NCBI GenBank assembly: GCA_013288135.1 | Contig: JABDCL010000001.1 | Coordinates: 62,001-126,000 of the forward strand | DNA from: Gammaproteobacteria bacterium | Lineage (GTDB): Bacteria; Pseudomonadota; Gammaproteobacteria; UBA6186; Azoamicaceae | Length of the DNA: 64,000 nt | Direction: 5' to 3' | Shown: positions 1 through 9,036 of the stretch, piece by piece | Layout: each line of letters opens with the position of its first letter | Position numbering within the stretch: the first letter of the stretch is position 1 | Made by a program: the position numbers and the translations under genes | The notes under the pieces: generated by a model | The model's input: only the letters and a program-made list of their open reading frames with translations | Databases searched by the model: none | What the model was told of the DNA's origin: nothing

Positions 1-810
1 GACACATGGTCCATTCAACGCATAATCCCAAATAATAACGGAAAAGATGTCATGGGGTGTTACCCCCTTATATTAATACAAAGTGAAGCTGATCTTAATG
101 GCGGTCTTAAACGGTTACGAGAATTAGGGTTGATATCAATAGTCTTTGTGGCAGATGCATTTACAAACCCTTCTTTACCTCAAATGACTCAAATTTTCAA
201 TTTAATAAAACCTTTTAAAACTCACTACTTGCATAATAATAATTTGCCTACACAATATTCAAAACATCATCGATATGAGCTAAAACAATCACTTAAACAG
301 GTAGAAGTCCGCATTATCTCACTCTCGGACTACTTGCCCCAATGGATTGATTTATATCAAAATCTCATTACACATCACAATATTTCAGGCATTCAAGCTT
401 TCCCCCCAAATGCATTATATGATATGGGGAAATTAGATGGTTTTACGACAATTGCTGCATTTCATAATAATACCATGGTATCCTGTCATATTTGGGCATG
501 TAGTGATAATCAAGTCCACAGTTATTTAGCAGCTTCTAATAAAGAAGGTTATTCCTTTCGAGCTGCTTATGCGATTTACGATGCTGCGATACAGCATTTT
601 TCAAATGTTGAAATAATAAATTTTGGAGGTAGTGCAGGATTAGGAGATAACCCAGAAGATGGACTTGCGAAGTTTAAATCCGGGTTCTCAAATCATCGTG
701 AAATTGCTCATATTTATGGCAGTATTCTCAATCATGAGAAATATGAACTTCTAACCAAAAATTTGAATCCTAACATCCACTACTTTCCAGCTTATCGAGG
801 TATATCATGA
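1..810 (+). CDS. GNAT/FemAB-like acyltransferase, 5' end outside window
   Basis: The frame is open to the first base, so the gene begins upstream; an internal ATG lies at 52. About 269 residues are visible. The C-terminal part, with G-G-S-A-G-L-G-D followed by F-K-S-G-F, resembles the Acetyltransf_6/FemAB-like GNAT fold used to transfer acyl or aminoacyl groups to sugars or peptidoglycan precursors. No signal peptide or membrane segment is seen, so a cytoplasmic enzyme is likely. Its TGA overlaps the ATG of the next gene by four bases, so the two are translationally coupled. A role in acylating an amino sugar of the adjacent polysaccharide is inference; the substrate is unknown. Confidence 0.7.
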   Translation, partial: DTWSIQRIIPNNNGKDVMGCYPLILIQSEADLNGGLKRLRELGLISIVFVADAFTNPSLPQMTQIFNLIKPFKTHYLHNNNLPTQYSKHHRYELKQSLKQVEVRIISLSDYLPQWIDLYQNLITHHNISGIQAFPPNALYDMGKLDGFTTIAAFHNNTMVSCHIWACSDNQVHSYLAASNKEGYSFRAAYAIYDAAIQHFSNVEIINFGGSAGLGDNPEDGLAKFKSGFSNHREIAHIYGSILNHEKYELLTKNLNPNIHYFPAYRGIS

Positions 811-1355
811 ATATTATTGGTCAAAAGATAATTTTGCGTGCAATAGAACAACAAGATTTACCCTTACTTAAAATATGGGGAAATGATCCCGAAATTCAAC
901 GAAATCTTGGGAGTTGGCATTTTCCAGTTTCTATTGATGCCCTAAAAAAATGGCTTGAAAATTTTAGTTTTAACGACATTAATCAACGATTTATTATTGA
1001 TACTCAAGAGCATGGACCTATTGGAACAGCAAATCTAGTATCAATAAACTGGAAAGATCGTAATGCTTTTCATGGTATGTTAATTGGGGATAAAAAATTT
1101 CGAGGTTGTGGATACGGTACAGATACAGTATTAACAATTATGCGTTATGCTTTTGAAGAGCTTGGACTCGAGCGACTCGACACTACCATTATTGAATATA
1201 ATACTGCATCGTTAAAACTCTATACTAAATGTGGATGGGCTGAAGAAGGCCGCAAAGAAAATGCTTTCTTTCGCCAAAATCGCTATTGGAACAATGTTAT
1301 TCTTGGAATAACACGTCACAACTGGGTTCAATTAAAACCCTCGCTCTCCAAGTAA
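807..1355 (+). CDS. GNAT acetyltransferase, RimJ/RimL type
   Basis: This 182-aa protein has the size and layout of the Acetyltransf_3 family. The acetyl-CoA pyrophosphate loop is visible as R-G-C-G-Y-G-T-D near residue 100, followed by the helix and the N-x-A-S-x-x-L-Y-x-K-x-G-W motif typical of RimJ/RimL and of sugar N-acetyltransferases in polysaccharide clusters. It overlaps the preceding acyltransferase gene by ATGA. In this setting an N-acyl transfer to an amino-sugar nucleotide is more likely than ribosomal protein acetylation, but that is inference. It faces the convergent methyltransferase gene at 1389. Confidence 0.8.
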   Translation: MNIIGQKIILRAIEQQDLPLLKIWGNDPEIQRNLGSWHFPVSIDALKKWLENFSFNDINQRFIIDTQEHGPIGTANLVSINWKDRNAFHGMLIGDKKFRGCGYGTDTVLTIMRYAFEELGLERLDTTIIEYNTASLKLYTKCGWAEEGRKENAFFRQNRYWNNVILGITRHNWVQLKPSLSK

Positions 1356-1388
1356 GTATTTTTGTTAGCAGTAGCAAGTCTCCAGAAA

Positions 1389-2123
1389 TTAAAGCTCACA
1401 AATTGCAAAAATACTCGCACTCATATTAGGATGCTCTTTACCTAAAAGATAGCAACCTTCCATAAAAGCTTCTGATATCAATTCAGTGCCGATTAATCGA
1501 TCAAATTGAAAATTGGCAAGAGGTTTAAAAAAGATCCCTCCTGTATGTATTACTTTCAACTTTGCTTGAAGAGCTTCATCAGTAAGGGTATCTAAAAAAT
1601 AAATACGTCGATGCCCATGCTTGATATCCGCTAATGAAAGAGCATCATTAGTAGGTAAGATCCCCATTTTTACTGCAATTTGACGAGATGCCGCATATCC
1701 ATTTGGAACAATCAAAAATATGCGACCCTTCGGTGTAAGAAGCTCCCGTGCTTTAGCAAGTACGGATACTGGATCGGCAAGATGTTCTAATACATGGGCA
1801 ATAAAAATACAATCATATCGTTCATTTGTTTCATAATTTTCAAAAAGAGTACATGCCGTTTTAATGTTGTTGTTTATGACACGCACATTGTCTAAGAATT
1901 CATCAACAGCATCAATGACAGTCAAATCATCATATTTTTGAGCAAGCAATTTGGAAAATGCTCCATTAAAACATCCCATTTCTAATGCTTTTCCAGGAAG
2001 TAAAAAAGGTTCTAATGTACGCATCATGTACGTGCGCATAGCCCGATCAAAAGGTCCATCATCATAAGTTGTTGCAATTTTATTAAGTGCATGAAATTCA
2101 GATTCAAGAATTTTGGTTTCCAT
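1389..2123 (-). CDS. class I SAM-dependent methyltransferase
   Basis: This 244-aa protein has a Rossmann methyltransferase core. Motif I is E-M-G-C-F-N-G near residue 48, and the post-core motif A-H-V-L-E-H-L-A-D-P lies near residue 110. These match Methyltransf_11/23 enzymes that methylate sugars or lipids. It has no membrane segment. It is the last gene of a minus-strand run starting at 7906 and is separated by 24 bp from the PhyH-type gene. The acceptor cannot be read from the sequence; glycan O-methylation is inferred from context. Confidence 0.8.
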   Translation of the reverse strand: METKILESEFHALNKIATTYDDGPFDRAMRTYMMRTLEPFLLPGKALEMGCFNGAFSKLLAQKYDDLTVIDAVDEFLDNVRVINNNIKTACTLFENYETNERYDCIFIAHVLEHLADPVSVLAKARELLTPKGRIFLIVPNGYAASRQIAVKMGILPTNDALSLADIKHGHRRIYFLDTLTDEALQAKLKVIHTGGIFFKPLANFQFDRLIGTELISEAFMEGCYLLGKEHPNMSASIFAICEL

Positions 2124-2147
2124 TAGATTCTCCTTTCAAAATATCAG

Positions 2148-2942
2148 TTAACCTTGGTTTGCCTTATAAGTCCGCAATTCACGCGGTTGGTAGTACTCGT
2201 CAAGTGTCGCAGGCATGCGTGCATTATACCCTAATACCTGGCGAACAGGTTCACTTAATTTGCTTGCATATTCTGTACTTAAAAAACGGGGAAAGTCAAT
2301 TTGTTGTTTTAAAAATGGGCGACTGAAAGTCAATGTTAAACCCCGTCTAACTTGATGAGTGGTATTTTCTCCTGCCGCATGCCAAAGATTAGAATTGAAA
2401 ACCAAAACATCTCCAGCTTTTCCAATTGCTCGTGCAGCATGTTGATAGAAAATCTTTTCTGGTGGTTTTTCATTTAAATGATGAGAACCCGAAAAAATAT
2501 AAGTTGCTCCATTTTCAAGTGTAAAATCATCTAGCATAATTAAAACATTTAATAGTAAACGAAAATCTCCAGAAAACGTTCGTATATCTTTATGAATTTT
2601 TGAAACATAAGCAGTATCATTCGGTTGGTTGATGAAGGCCCCAAAAGAATTTAACACATAAGGTCCACCAAAAAAGTTCTTAATAAAATCATCTAAAAGT
2701 AATGAAGTAATTAATTCATCCATACTATTATTTTCACCCAACAAATGATGACATGTTCCTGACATCTCATTCCCAATTCCATTTTTTATTTGAATTTCCC
2801 GACGTTTTTCATAAACAGTATCCAAGTCATCACGCAATCGGTTTAGAAGGGAGAAAGGAATAGTTTTTTCGAACAAATACCAACCCAATGTATTAATTAA
2901 ATATTCACTTTCTTTCATGGAGGGATCTTCTGACTTGATCAT
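2148..2942 (-). CDS. phytanoyl-CoA dioxygenase (PhyH) family oxygenase
   Basis: This 264-aa protein matches the PhyH family of Fe(II)/2-oxoglutarate oxygenases. The iron triad is visible as H117-x-D119 and H188, with R199/R200 placed to bind 2-oxoglutarate. The conserved G-D-V-L-V-F stretch precedes the distal histidine. Start ATG at 2942 has a GGAGAA ribosome site. PhyH proteins in polysaccharide clusters are thought to hydroxylate sugar or lipid moieties; the substrate here is unknown. It sits between GtrA and a methyltransferase gene in one operon. Oxygenase assignment is firm, role is inferred. Confidence 0.8.
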   Translation of the reverse strand: MIKSEDPSMKESEYLINTLGWYLFEKTIPFSLLNRLRDDLDTVYEKRREIQIKNGIGNEMSGTCHHLLGENNSMDELITSLLLDDFIKNFFGGPYVLNSFGAFINQPNDTAYVSKIHKDIRTFSGDFRLLLNVLIMLDDFTLENGATYIFSGSHHLNEKPPEKIFYQHAARAIGKAGDVLVFNSNLWHAAGENTTHQVRRGLTLTFSRPFLKQQIDFPRFLSTEYASKLSEPVRQVLGYNARMPATLDEYYQPRELRTYKANQG

Positions 2943-2951
2943 TAAATTCTC

Positions 2952-3350
2952 CTATATTTCCAGCTTTTTTAATGCCCAAAACCTTATTCCATAATAGTTT
3001 ATTATTACAATAAAGGGCATCAATAATAATTGAGCCACAAATGGATTTAAATTGATGTAATCTACAAGCAGACTAAGAAACAAAACATTTAAACCATAGG
3101 AAATCAAATAGATAATTAAATATTTTCCAAATCGTTCCTGGAATCTTAATTTTTTTTCTGGTTGAAACGACCAAACAAAGTTAAAAACATAAGTTAATAA
3201 AATTCCTAATCCTGCTGCTATTGTTAGAGCTATTAAATAATGAATTTTTAAAATCTCTACAAAAAAATAGAAGATACTAAAAGTAAATAGGGTATTACCC
3301 AAACCTACTAATATATATTTTAAAAAAGCATAATCTAAATTAAAAATCAT
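2952..3350 (-). CDS. GtrA family membrane protein
   Basis: This 132-aa protein has four hydrophobic segments and the GtrA pattern: K-Y-I-L-V-G near the N-terminus, then Y-V-F-N-F-x-W-S-F before a basic cytoplasmic loop. GtrA proteins are proposed to flip polyprenyl-phosphate-linked monosaccharides across the inner membrane. A GtrB-like glycosyltransferase (4202-5152) and a large multispanning protein (5146-6777) are in the same transcription unit, which matches the three-component gtr arrangement that adds a side-branch sugar to an exported glycan. The flipped sugar is unknown. Confidence 0.85.
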   Translation of the reverse strand: MIFNLDYAFLKYILVGLGNTLFTFSIFYFFVEILKIHYLIALTIAAGLGILLTYVFNFVWSFQPEKKLRFQERFGKYLIIYLISYGLNVLFLSLLVDYINLNPFVAQLLLMPFIVIINYYGIRFWALKKLEI

Positions 3351-3371
3351 TTTATTTTCTCAAATATCAAA

Positions 3372-4205
3372 TTAATTTATTTTACGTCCAACAACAAGTA
3401 AAGAACCTCCAAAAGGTAATGATATTCCTAGCCGGATTAAAAATTCGTCAATTTTCATTATTTTATTAAACATCCAGTTCATCCAATTTGGAATATCCAC
3501 TCTTTCTTTAAAATCCGAAGCTGTATTAATGGTTGCCTTAGGTTTTCTATCCATTATTCGTTGTATTAACATAAGAGGAAATAACGTAAAAACAAAAGAA
3601 GACACAAATATAATTTCAAAGTTATTTGTTACTAGTTTATTTAAGATATCTTGGCGACTATAACGACGTTTATGCTTGACCAGATCATCAATATAACTCC
3701 ACATAAACATATATTGTGGGACTGTTAAAATAAAATACCCACCTTCCACTAAAGCTTTATGTACATTTTTAATGACAGATACATCATCATCAATATGTTC
3801 AATAACGTCAAAAGCTCCAATAATATTGTATGTACTCTCAAAGGGGATATCACAAGCATTTAATTGAATAAAATTTACAGCTGAACCTTTACTTTTTGCA
3901 TATTTTAGAGGATTAATGTAAATTTCAGATCCCGTAAGCTCAATGTTTTTAATTGAGGTTAATTGTCGTAAAAAGAATCCGGTTCCGCATCCAATTTCTA
4001 GAAATTTAACTGACGCGTGAACATTAACTAATATTTTTCGGATTTCTCTTTCTAAAATTCGCGCTCGAGAACGAACCCAAAAGCTTTTTTCTTCTACTTT
4101 TTCTGTTATTTCAAATCCCTCATTCGGATAATCGCTGTATTCCGACATTAAATCAGGGGCATAACATTGAATACCATCAATTTCGGTAGATTCTTGAAGT
4201 TTCAT
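3372..4205 (-). CDS. class I SAM-dependent methyltransferase
   Basis: This 277-aa protein contains motif I E-I-G-C-G-T-G-F-F and the acidic post-motif G-A-F-D-V-I-E-H-I, both typical of Methyltransf_11/12. A hydrophobic stretch around residues 200-215 may contact the membrane, as in methyltransferases acting on lipid-linked sugars. Its ATG overlaps the TGA of the upstream glycosyltransferase gene by four bases, so expression is coupled. The target is probably the same lipid-linked glycan, but that rests only on context. Confidence 0.8.
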   Translation of the reverse strand: MKLQESTEIDGIQCYAPDLMSEYSDYPNEGFEITEKVEEKSFWVRSRARILEREIRKILVNVHASVKFLEIGCGTGFFLRQLTSIKNIELTGSEIYINPLKYAKSKGSAVNFIQLNACDIPFESTYNIIGAFDVIEHIDDDVSVIKNVHKALVEGGYFILTVPQYMFMWSYIDDLVKHKRRYSRQDILNKLVTNNFEIIFVSSFVFTLFPLMLIQRIMDRKPKATINTASDFKERVDIPNWMNWMFNKIMKIDEFLIRLGISLPFGGSLLVVGRKIN

Positions 4206-5152
4206 TCGTAAATCTCACGAATGACGTAATTTGGTTTTTTTCGTACTTCATCAAAAATTCTCCATATATATTCACCAATAATTCCCAACATTGTCATAAT
4301 AAGTCCTCCAATGATTAGAATTAAAATCATAATAGGTGCCCATCCTGGAAACGGAAGAGATTGAAAGAAAAAAGCATAAATAACACTTAAGCCATATAGA
4401 AATCCAAGAAGAGCGGTACAAACTCCAAGACCAGACATAAAACGTATTGGCAAATAAGAGGAATCAACAAAACCATCAACAAAGTTTTTTATTTTTTTCC
4501 AAAATTTATATTGAGATTTCCCAATGGTACGCTTTAATCGAACATAAGGAATAAAATGTGTCTTATAACCAAACCATAAAACATCACCTTGAAAAAATCG
4601 ATTTCGAAAATCAAGATTGTTAAAATCATCCATCAATTTACGATCCATTAAGGCAAAATCAAACCCCCCTCGAGGAATTGACGGAACAGCCAATCGTAGA
4701 AATTTATAAGCAATACGTGAAAATATTTTAGAAGTAAAATTGTCTGAACGATTTACACGATAGCAAATCACAAGTTCATTCCCCTTTTCCCAAGCTACTA
4801 CCATTTCGTTGATTAACTCAATGGGATCTTGTAGATCTGCTGAAATATTAATAATCGCATTTCCAGAACAATGCTTGAATCCCGCCAACATGGCTGCCAT
4901 TTGCCCAAAATTCCTTGTAAAACTTATAATTTTGACCTTAGGATCTTTTTCACGAAGCGCCAACAGTTCTGGTAAAGAAGCATCATCTGAACCATCGTCC
5001 ACAAAAACAATTTCGTAATCGTAATGAGCGAGATTAGAATTAGAAGAAAAAAGGTTCTTTAACTTCTCATAAGTGTGCGTTAATGCACCTTCATTTCGAT
5101 AAACCGCAATGGTGAAAGAAATCTTTTTTACCATTAAATTACTCACTAACAT
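4202..5152 (-). CDS. GtrB/ArnC-like polyprenyl-phosphate glycosyltransferase (GT2)
   Basis: This 316-aa protein has a GT2 fold with V-D-D-G-S-D-D near residue 50 and the A-D-L-Q-D-P metal/acceptor motif near 105, followed by two C-terminal transmembrane helices (about 235-260 and 268-292). That layout is the DPM1/GtrB/ArnC group, which moves a sugar from a nucleotide donor to undecaprenyl phosphate on the cytoplasmic face. It overlaps the upstream membrane-protein gene by 7 bp and the downstream methyltransferase gene by 4 bp. ATG 5134 is a possible alternative start, but ATG 5152 has a better GGTGGG ribosome site. Confidence 0.85.
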   Translation of the reverse strand: MLVSNLMVKKISFTIAVYRNEGALTHTYEKLKNLFSSNSNLAHYDYEIVFVDDGSDDASLPELLALREKDPKVKIISFTRNFGQMAAMLAGFKHCSGNAIINISADLQDPIELINEMVVAWEKGNELVICYRVNRSDNFTSKIFSRIAYKFLRLAVPSIPRGGFDFALMDRKLMDDFNNLDFRNRFFQGDVLWFGYKTHFIPYVRLKRTIGKSQYKFWKKIKNFVDGFVDSSYLPIRFMSGLGVCTALLGFLYGLSVIYAFFFQSLPFPGWAPIMILILIIGGLIMTMLGIIGEYIWRIFDEVRKKPNYVIREIYE

Positions 5153-6777
5153 TTATCCCACCGCATTAAAAACATTTTTGTACTTTTAGCAGCCAAGTTG
5201 ATACCCCATTGATAAAAACAAAGTGAAAAAATAAAAATAGCCAATAAAAGAGAATTTTGATATATCAAAGAAAAACCAGGATTTATTATGGCAGTTTCAA
5301 ATACAAGCAAAAAAGAAGCACTTGCCAACATACTAATAAAAAATGCAAATCCAATATTCCAATGATTCCATTTTAAAAGTGCAAAAATAGCTAGCAACCC
5401 CAAAATTAGAGAATAAATGATACCATTCTCAATTATATAAAGAGGGATAGAAACAAGGCTAATAAACCAATTAGGTGGCACATTAAAAGTTGCACTAATA
5501 AAAGATTTTAAGGGTACAACTGAGAACATCCACTTATTTATGTATATGTCCAACATTTCTTGAGGGTAGTAAATCCAAAGTTTCATATAATAAGTCAATA
5601 ATGCCTTTTCATAGTTGGCACCAAGATATTTAGCTTTAGGATCAATTTTCTTGGCAAGATTGTCCCCAGTAATATCTTCCCACTTTATGTTTTCACGTCT
5701 ACTTAATTCATTTTCCGGTACTGCCAATCCGAGCACAAGCGAATGTCCAATAACATGATAGGCTCTATTAAAATTTACAGTCAAATTGGCAATTGGCGAA
5801 TAAAAAACAGATTGAAAAGTACTAAAACCAATAACCAGAAACCCCAAAAAGGCAATAGGTAAAAAGAGTAAGTTTTTTGTGGTTTTTATTTTCTTTTTTA
5901 TATCGAGCAAAGCAAAGCCTAAATACATTATATATCCAAGAATCACAATGGGTAGATAACTTGTGCGAAAGTTTAAAATAAATGCTCCAATAAGACCTAA
6001 TAAAAAACCAACCACAATTGTTGTCCACAATTTTTTATGTAGGCCTAAATCTAATATTAAAGCAATTAATGATGTGTAAAGCACAAGTATTATCATCAAA
6101 AAAGGATATATAGAAAAAGCATGACCAAAATTGATGATATAATGTTGGATAGCGCATCCAAGATAAAATATTCCAAAACAACATAAAGGGCTAAGACCTA
6201 AACGTAAAAGAACAAAAATAGAAAACAAAAGTGAAAATGCAAACAAAAATACCAAGGTTTCTGTAAGCTGTTCTAATGTAATATCCGGCTTCAATTTAAA
6301 AATGCCTGACATGACAAACATTAATGAATTTTCATTATTAATAAAGGGTACTAAGGTTTTACAATAAGCTTCATTAGTTCCTGCAAGAGAAGAAGGGATG
6401 GATGACAATGGAATATTAGTCCATTTTTCTAATGATGTGTTACTTCCAGTAATAAGTGAACGAATAGGATATTTATTTGAAATATCAGAACTCTTGTTAC
6501 AAACAAAGTTATTTAAAGCTTGTTCAACAGATATAATCGAATGAGCATGCTCAGTTTTTAGAGAAAATTTAAAAAATTGACTCACAAAGGGAAATGAAAA
6601 AATACCAATAAGAATTGTTGCAAGAATGGCTTGTTTCAAAGTACGTCTGTATTCAATATTAAAATGACCAACAAACAACCAATGCATCAATGCCACTATA
6701 CTATTAAAAAAAACACGAATTGACTTATAGTATTTGTATTTAACCCCTGCGTGAGAAATCGTATCTTGCCAAATCAT
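5146..6777 (-). CDS. large multispanning membrane protein, possible GT-C glycosyltransferase
   Basis: This 543-aa protein has a basic N-terminus, a first membrane helix near residues 48-67, a long polar loop (about 75-170), and roughly ten further hydrophobic helices. This is the shape of GT-C transferases that use polyprenyl-phosphate sugars on the periplasmic side. I do not recognise a family signature. Its place upstream of a GtrB-like enzyme and near GtrA suggests the serotype-specific Gtr component that attaches the flipped sugar to the polysaccharide. An O-antigen polymerase is the main alternative. Confidence 0.6.
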   Translation of the reverse strand: MIWQDTISHAGVKYKYYKSIRVFFNSIVALMHWLFVGHFNIEYRRTLKQAILATILIGIFSFPFVSQFFKFSLKTEHAHSIISVEQALNNFVCNKSSDISNKYPIRSLITGSNTSLEKWTNIPLSSIPSSLAGTNEAYCKTLVPFINNENSLMFVMSGIFKLKPDITLEQLTETLVFLFAFSLLFSIFVLLRLGLSPLCCFGIFYLGCAIQHYIINFGHAFSIYPFLMIILVLYTSLIALILDLGLHKKLWTTIVVGFLLGLIGAFILNFRTSYLPIVILGYIMYLGFALLDIKKKIKTTKNLLFLPIAFLGFLVIGFSTFQSVFYSPIANLTVNFNRAYHVIGHSLVLGLAVPENELSRRENIKWEDITGDNLAKKIDPKAKYLGANYEKALLTYYMKLWIYYPQEMLDIYINKWMFSVVPLKSFISATFNVPPNWFISLVSIPLYIIENGIIYSLILGLLAIFALLKWNHWNIGFAFFISMLASASFLLVFETAIINPGFSLIYQNSLLLAIFIFSLCFYQWGINLAAKSTKMFLMRWDKC

Positions 6778-6814
6778 TTAGATTTTCCTAATGTTTCACT
6801 AATAATCATTTTTT

Positions 6815-7906
6815 TCATGATTCAAAATGGAATTGGTTGTTACTGTGCTGTTGAACTTTTATCGAAGACGTCACCTTATGGTTCAACTCATTATGGTTCA
6901 ACTCATTAGATTTTATTTTCAAATAAATTTCTGGGTAAACAATAAATGTGGGTAAATTCCGCCCCTGGTCAAAAATACGACCAATGTATTCGCCTAAAAT
7001 ACCTAAAACGATAAGCTGTACAGATGCCGGAAATAATGAAGAAATCACAAGAGAGGTCCACCCCGGTATAGCTAATCCTCTCATCAAAGTTATTAAAGAA
7101 AAAAATAAATACGAAATACAAATTAATGCGGAAAGTAACCCCAAATACAGTCCAAGTCGTAAGGGATGTCGCGATACTAACACTAAAGCTCTTACTCCTA
7201 ACTTTAGACTACTTTGAAAAGTGTAACTTGCTTCGCCTGCATAACGCTTATCCGCAATATATTCTAAAGTGATAGATTTAAACCCAAACCATCCAATTAA
7301 GCCCCGAAGAAAAGGCTTATTATCTTTTATGCGTAATATCTCTTGAACAACAATTTTATCCAATAATTGAAAGTCTGCAACACCTGGTGGAATAGGAGCA
7401 GGACTTAGCATATTGATAAACTTATAGAATAACCATGATATTAGTTTTTTATGCCATGAAACATCTTGAGTTTTTTGACGTGCCATCCGAACAATAAAAT
7501 TACCCGCACGCCACTCATCAATCATTTTTGGTAGACAATCAGGTGGATGCTGCAAATCGGCATCCATTACTATAACAGCCAAACCTTTGGCAGCATTCAA
7601 CCCTGCTATCAATGCAGCTTGATGACCAAAATTTCGAGTTAAACGAATTAATCGAACGTTCTCAAACTGCGCATGAAGATTAATCACAGCTTGGGCGGTA
7701 TCATCTGTCGAACCATCATCAACAAAAATAATTTCTGAATTTACACCTGTATTTACTAAATTTCTTTGAATTGCTTGATATATTACTGAAACATTATCTT
7801 GCTCATTATGAGAAGGCAATACAATACTAATAAGTGGGGGCTCTGTTTGTAATGATTCCTCAACCCCATAAGAGTTAGTAAACTCTATTTTTAAATTATT
7901 GCGCAT
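6815..7906 (-). CDS. second GtrB-like GT2 glycosyltransferase
   Basis: This 363-aa protein has the GT2 signatures V-D-D-G-S-T-D-D near residue 62 and V-M-D-A-D-L-Q-H-P near 115, then two C-terminal membrane helices (about 250-275 and 285-310). It is a polyprenyl-phosphate sugar transferase of the DPM1/ArnC/GtrB type. It is clearly a paralogue type of the enzyme at 4202-5152, so two different lipid-linked sugars may be made. The C-terminus contains a short near-duplication, N-E-L-N-H-N-E-L-N-H, matching a small tandem repeat in the DNA at about 6880-6910. It is the first gene of the minus-strand run. Confidence 0.82.
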   Translation of the reverse strand: MRNNLKIEFTNSYGVEESLQTEPPLISIVLPSHNEQDNVSVIYQAIQRNLVNTGVNSEIIFVDDGSTDDTAQAVINLHAQFENVRLIRLTRNFGHQAALIAGLNAAKGLAVIVMDADLQHPPDCLPKMIDEWRAGNFIVRMARQKTQDVSWHKKLISWLFYKFINMLSPAPIPPGVADFQLLDKIVVQEILRIKDNKPFLRGLIGWFGFKSITLEYIADKRYAGEASYTFQSSLKLGVRALVLVSRHPLRLGLYLGLLSALICISYLFFSLITLMRGLAIPGWTSLVISSLFPASVQLIVLGILGEYIGRIFDQGRNLPTFIVYPEIYLKIKSNELNHNELNHKVTSSIKVQQHSNNQFHFES

Positions 7907-8083
7907 TTTATATGCCTTAAATACCTCTTTAAATTTCGCATAGTTTCTCAGATCCCATAATGAATTGCAAATTGTAAAGATTATCTCTAAAATGAGAATT
8001 TATGTGAAATTTATTATAAATTTGACCAATAAGAGTTATTTTTAGGCTTGCTTGTATAATTCTTTGATTTTAAAAGGAATAAT
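7907..8083. promoter_or_regulatory. divergent promoter region
   Basis: This A+T-rich spacer separates the minus-strand gtr-like operon (start 7906) from the plus-strand epimerase gene (start 8084). A good -10 hexamer TATAAT lies at 8055-8060 facing the epimerase, with no convincing -35, and an AAGGAAT ribosome site precedes its ATG. The promoter for the opposite operon must lie in the left half, but no clear hexamer pair is visible. Confidence 0.45.
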
Positions 8084-9010
8084 ATGAAGTTTTTGATAAC
8101 AGGCGGGGCAGGATTTATTGGCTCACATTTATGTGATTCTCTACTAAACAAAGGCAATGAAGTTATTATACTTGATAACCTTACAACAGGTCGACAAGAA
8201 AATGTTTCTCCAAAAGCAACTTTTGTATTCGGGGAGGTTACAGATTCTGACCTTGTTTATGACTTAATTTGTAAGGTAGACGGATGTTTTCATCTTGCAG
8301 CTATCCCTTCGGTAGAACAAGGACATCAAAATTGGCTTGGTTGTAATCATGTCAACCTTGTTGGCAGTCTTGTTATCTTTGATGCAGTAAAAAAAATGCA
8401 AAAAAAGAAAATTCCAGTTATTTATGCCTCTTCCGCAGCAGTTTATGGAAATAATCCTTTGCTACCTCTTAATGAAACAAGCTTATTAGAACCCTTATCT
8501 GCTTATGGCGTCGATAAACTTTCCAGTGAACTCCATGCAAAAATTGCAACTTCTATTCATGGTATCCCTACCATTGGTTTACGCTTCTTTAACGTATTTG
8601 GCCCTCGCCAAGATCCCTCTTCACCTTATTCTGGAGTAATATCTATATTTATTGAACGTTTTAAGGCAAACCAACACATCAATATATATGGTGACGGTGA
8701 ACAAACAAGAGACTTTATTTTTGTGGGAGATGTTGTTGAAGGACTTATAGCGGCATTCAATCATAAAAATAAGTCTACTGCAGAGATCTATAATATCTGC
8801 ACTGGCTTTAGCACTTCAATAAATCAGCTTGCTCGTGAAATTGCATTCTTACTCAAGAAAAATTTAAAAGTAATTCATGAACCGCCTAAGCCTGGAGATA
8901 TACGACATTCATTGGGTGACCCGACTAAAGCTCATAAGATATTGGGCTTTAAAGCTGCATATGACTTAAGGCAAGGCTTAGCACAAATGCTCCAAAATGT
9001 AGTTGTTTAA
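8084..9010 (+). CDS. NAD-dependent sugar-nucleotide epimerase/dehydratase (extended SDR)
   Basis: This 308-aa protein is an extended short-chain dehydrogenase. The NAD loop G-G-A-G-F-I-G is at residues 7-13, the catalytic serines at 116-117, and the Y141-x-x-x-K145 pair follows. The R-F-F-N-V-F-G-P-R-Q-D-P stretch and the C-terminal G-D-I-R-H-S motif match UDP-glucose/N-acetylglucosamine 4-epimerase-like enzymes. It probably supplies an epimerised nucleotide sugar for the surrounding glycosyltransferases. It stands alone on the plus strand between two minus-strand units. The exact sugar cannot be told. Confidence 0.85.
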   Translation: MKFLITGGAGFIGSHLCDSLLNKGNEVIILDNLTTGRQENVSPKATFVFGEVTDSDLVYDLICKVDGCFHLAAIPSVEQGHQNWLGCNHVNLVGSLVIFDAVKKMQKKKIPVIYASSAAVYGNNPLLPLNETSLLEPLSAYGVDKLSSELHAKIATSIHGIPTIGLRFFNVFGPRQDPSSPYSGVISIFIERFKANQHINIYGDGEQTRDFIFVGDVVEGLIAAFNHKNKSTAEIYNICTGFSTSINQLAREIAFLLKKNLKVIHEPPKPGDIRHSLGDPTKAHKILGFKAAYDLRQGLAQMLQNVVV

Positions 9011-9036
9011 TTGAAATTCTTGAAATATTTTTATTA

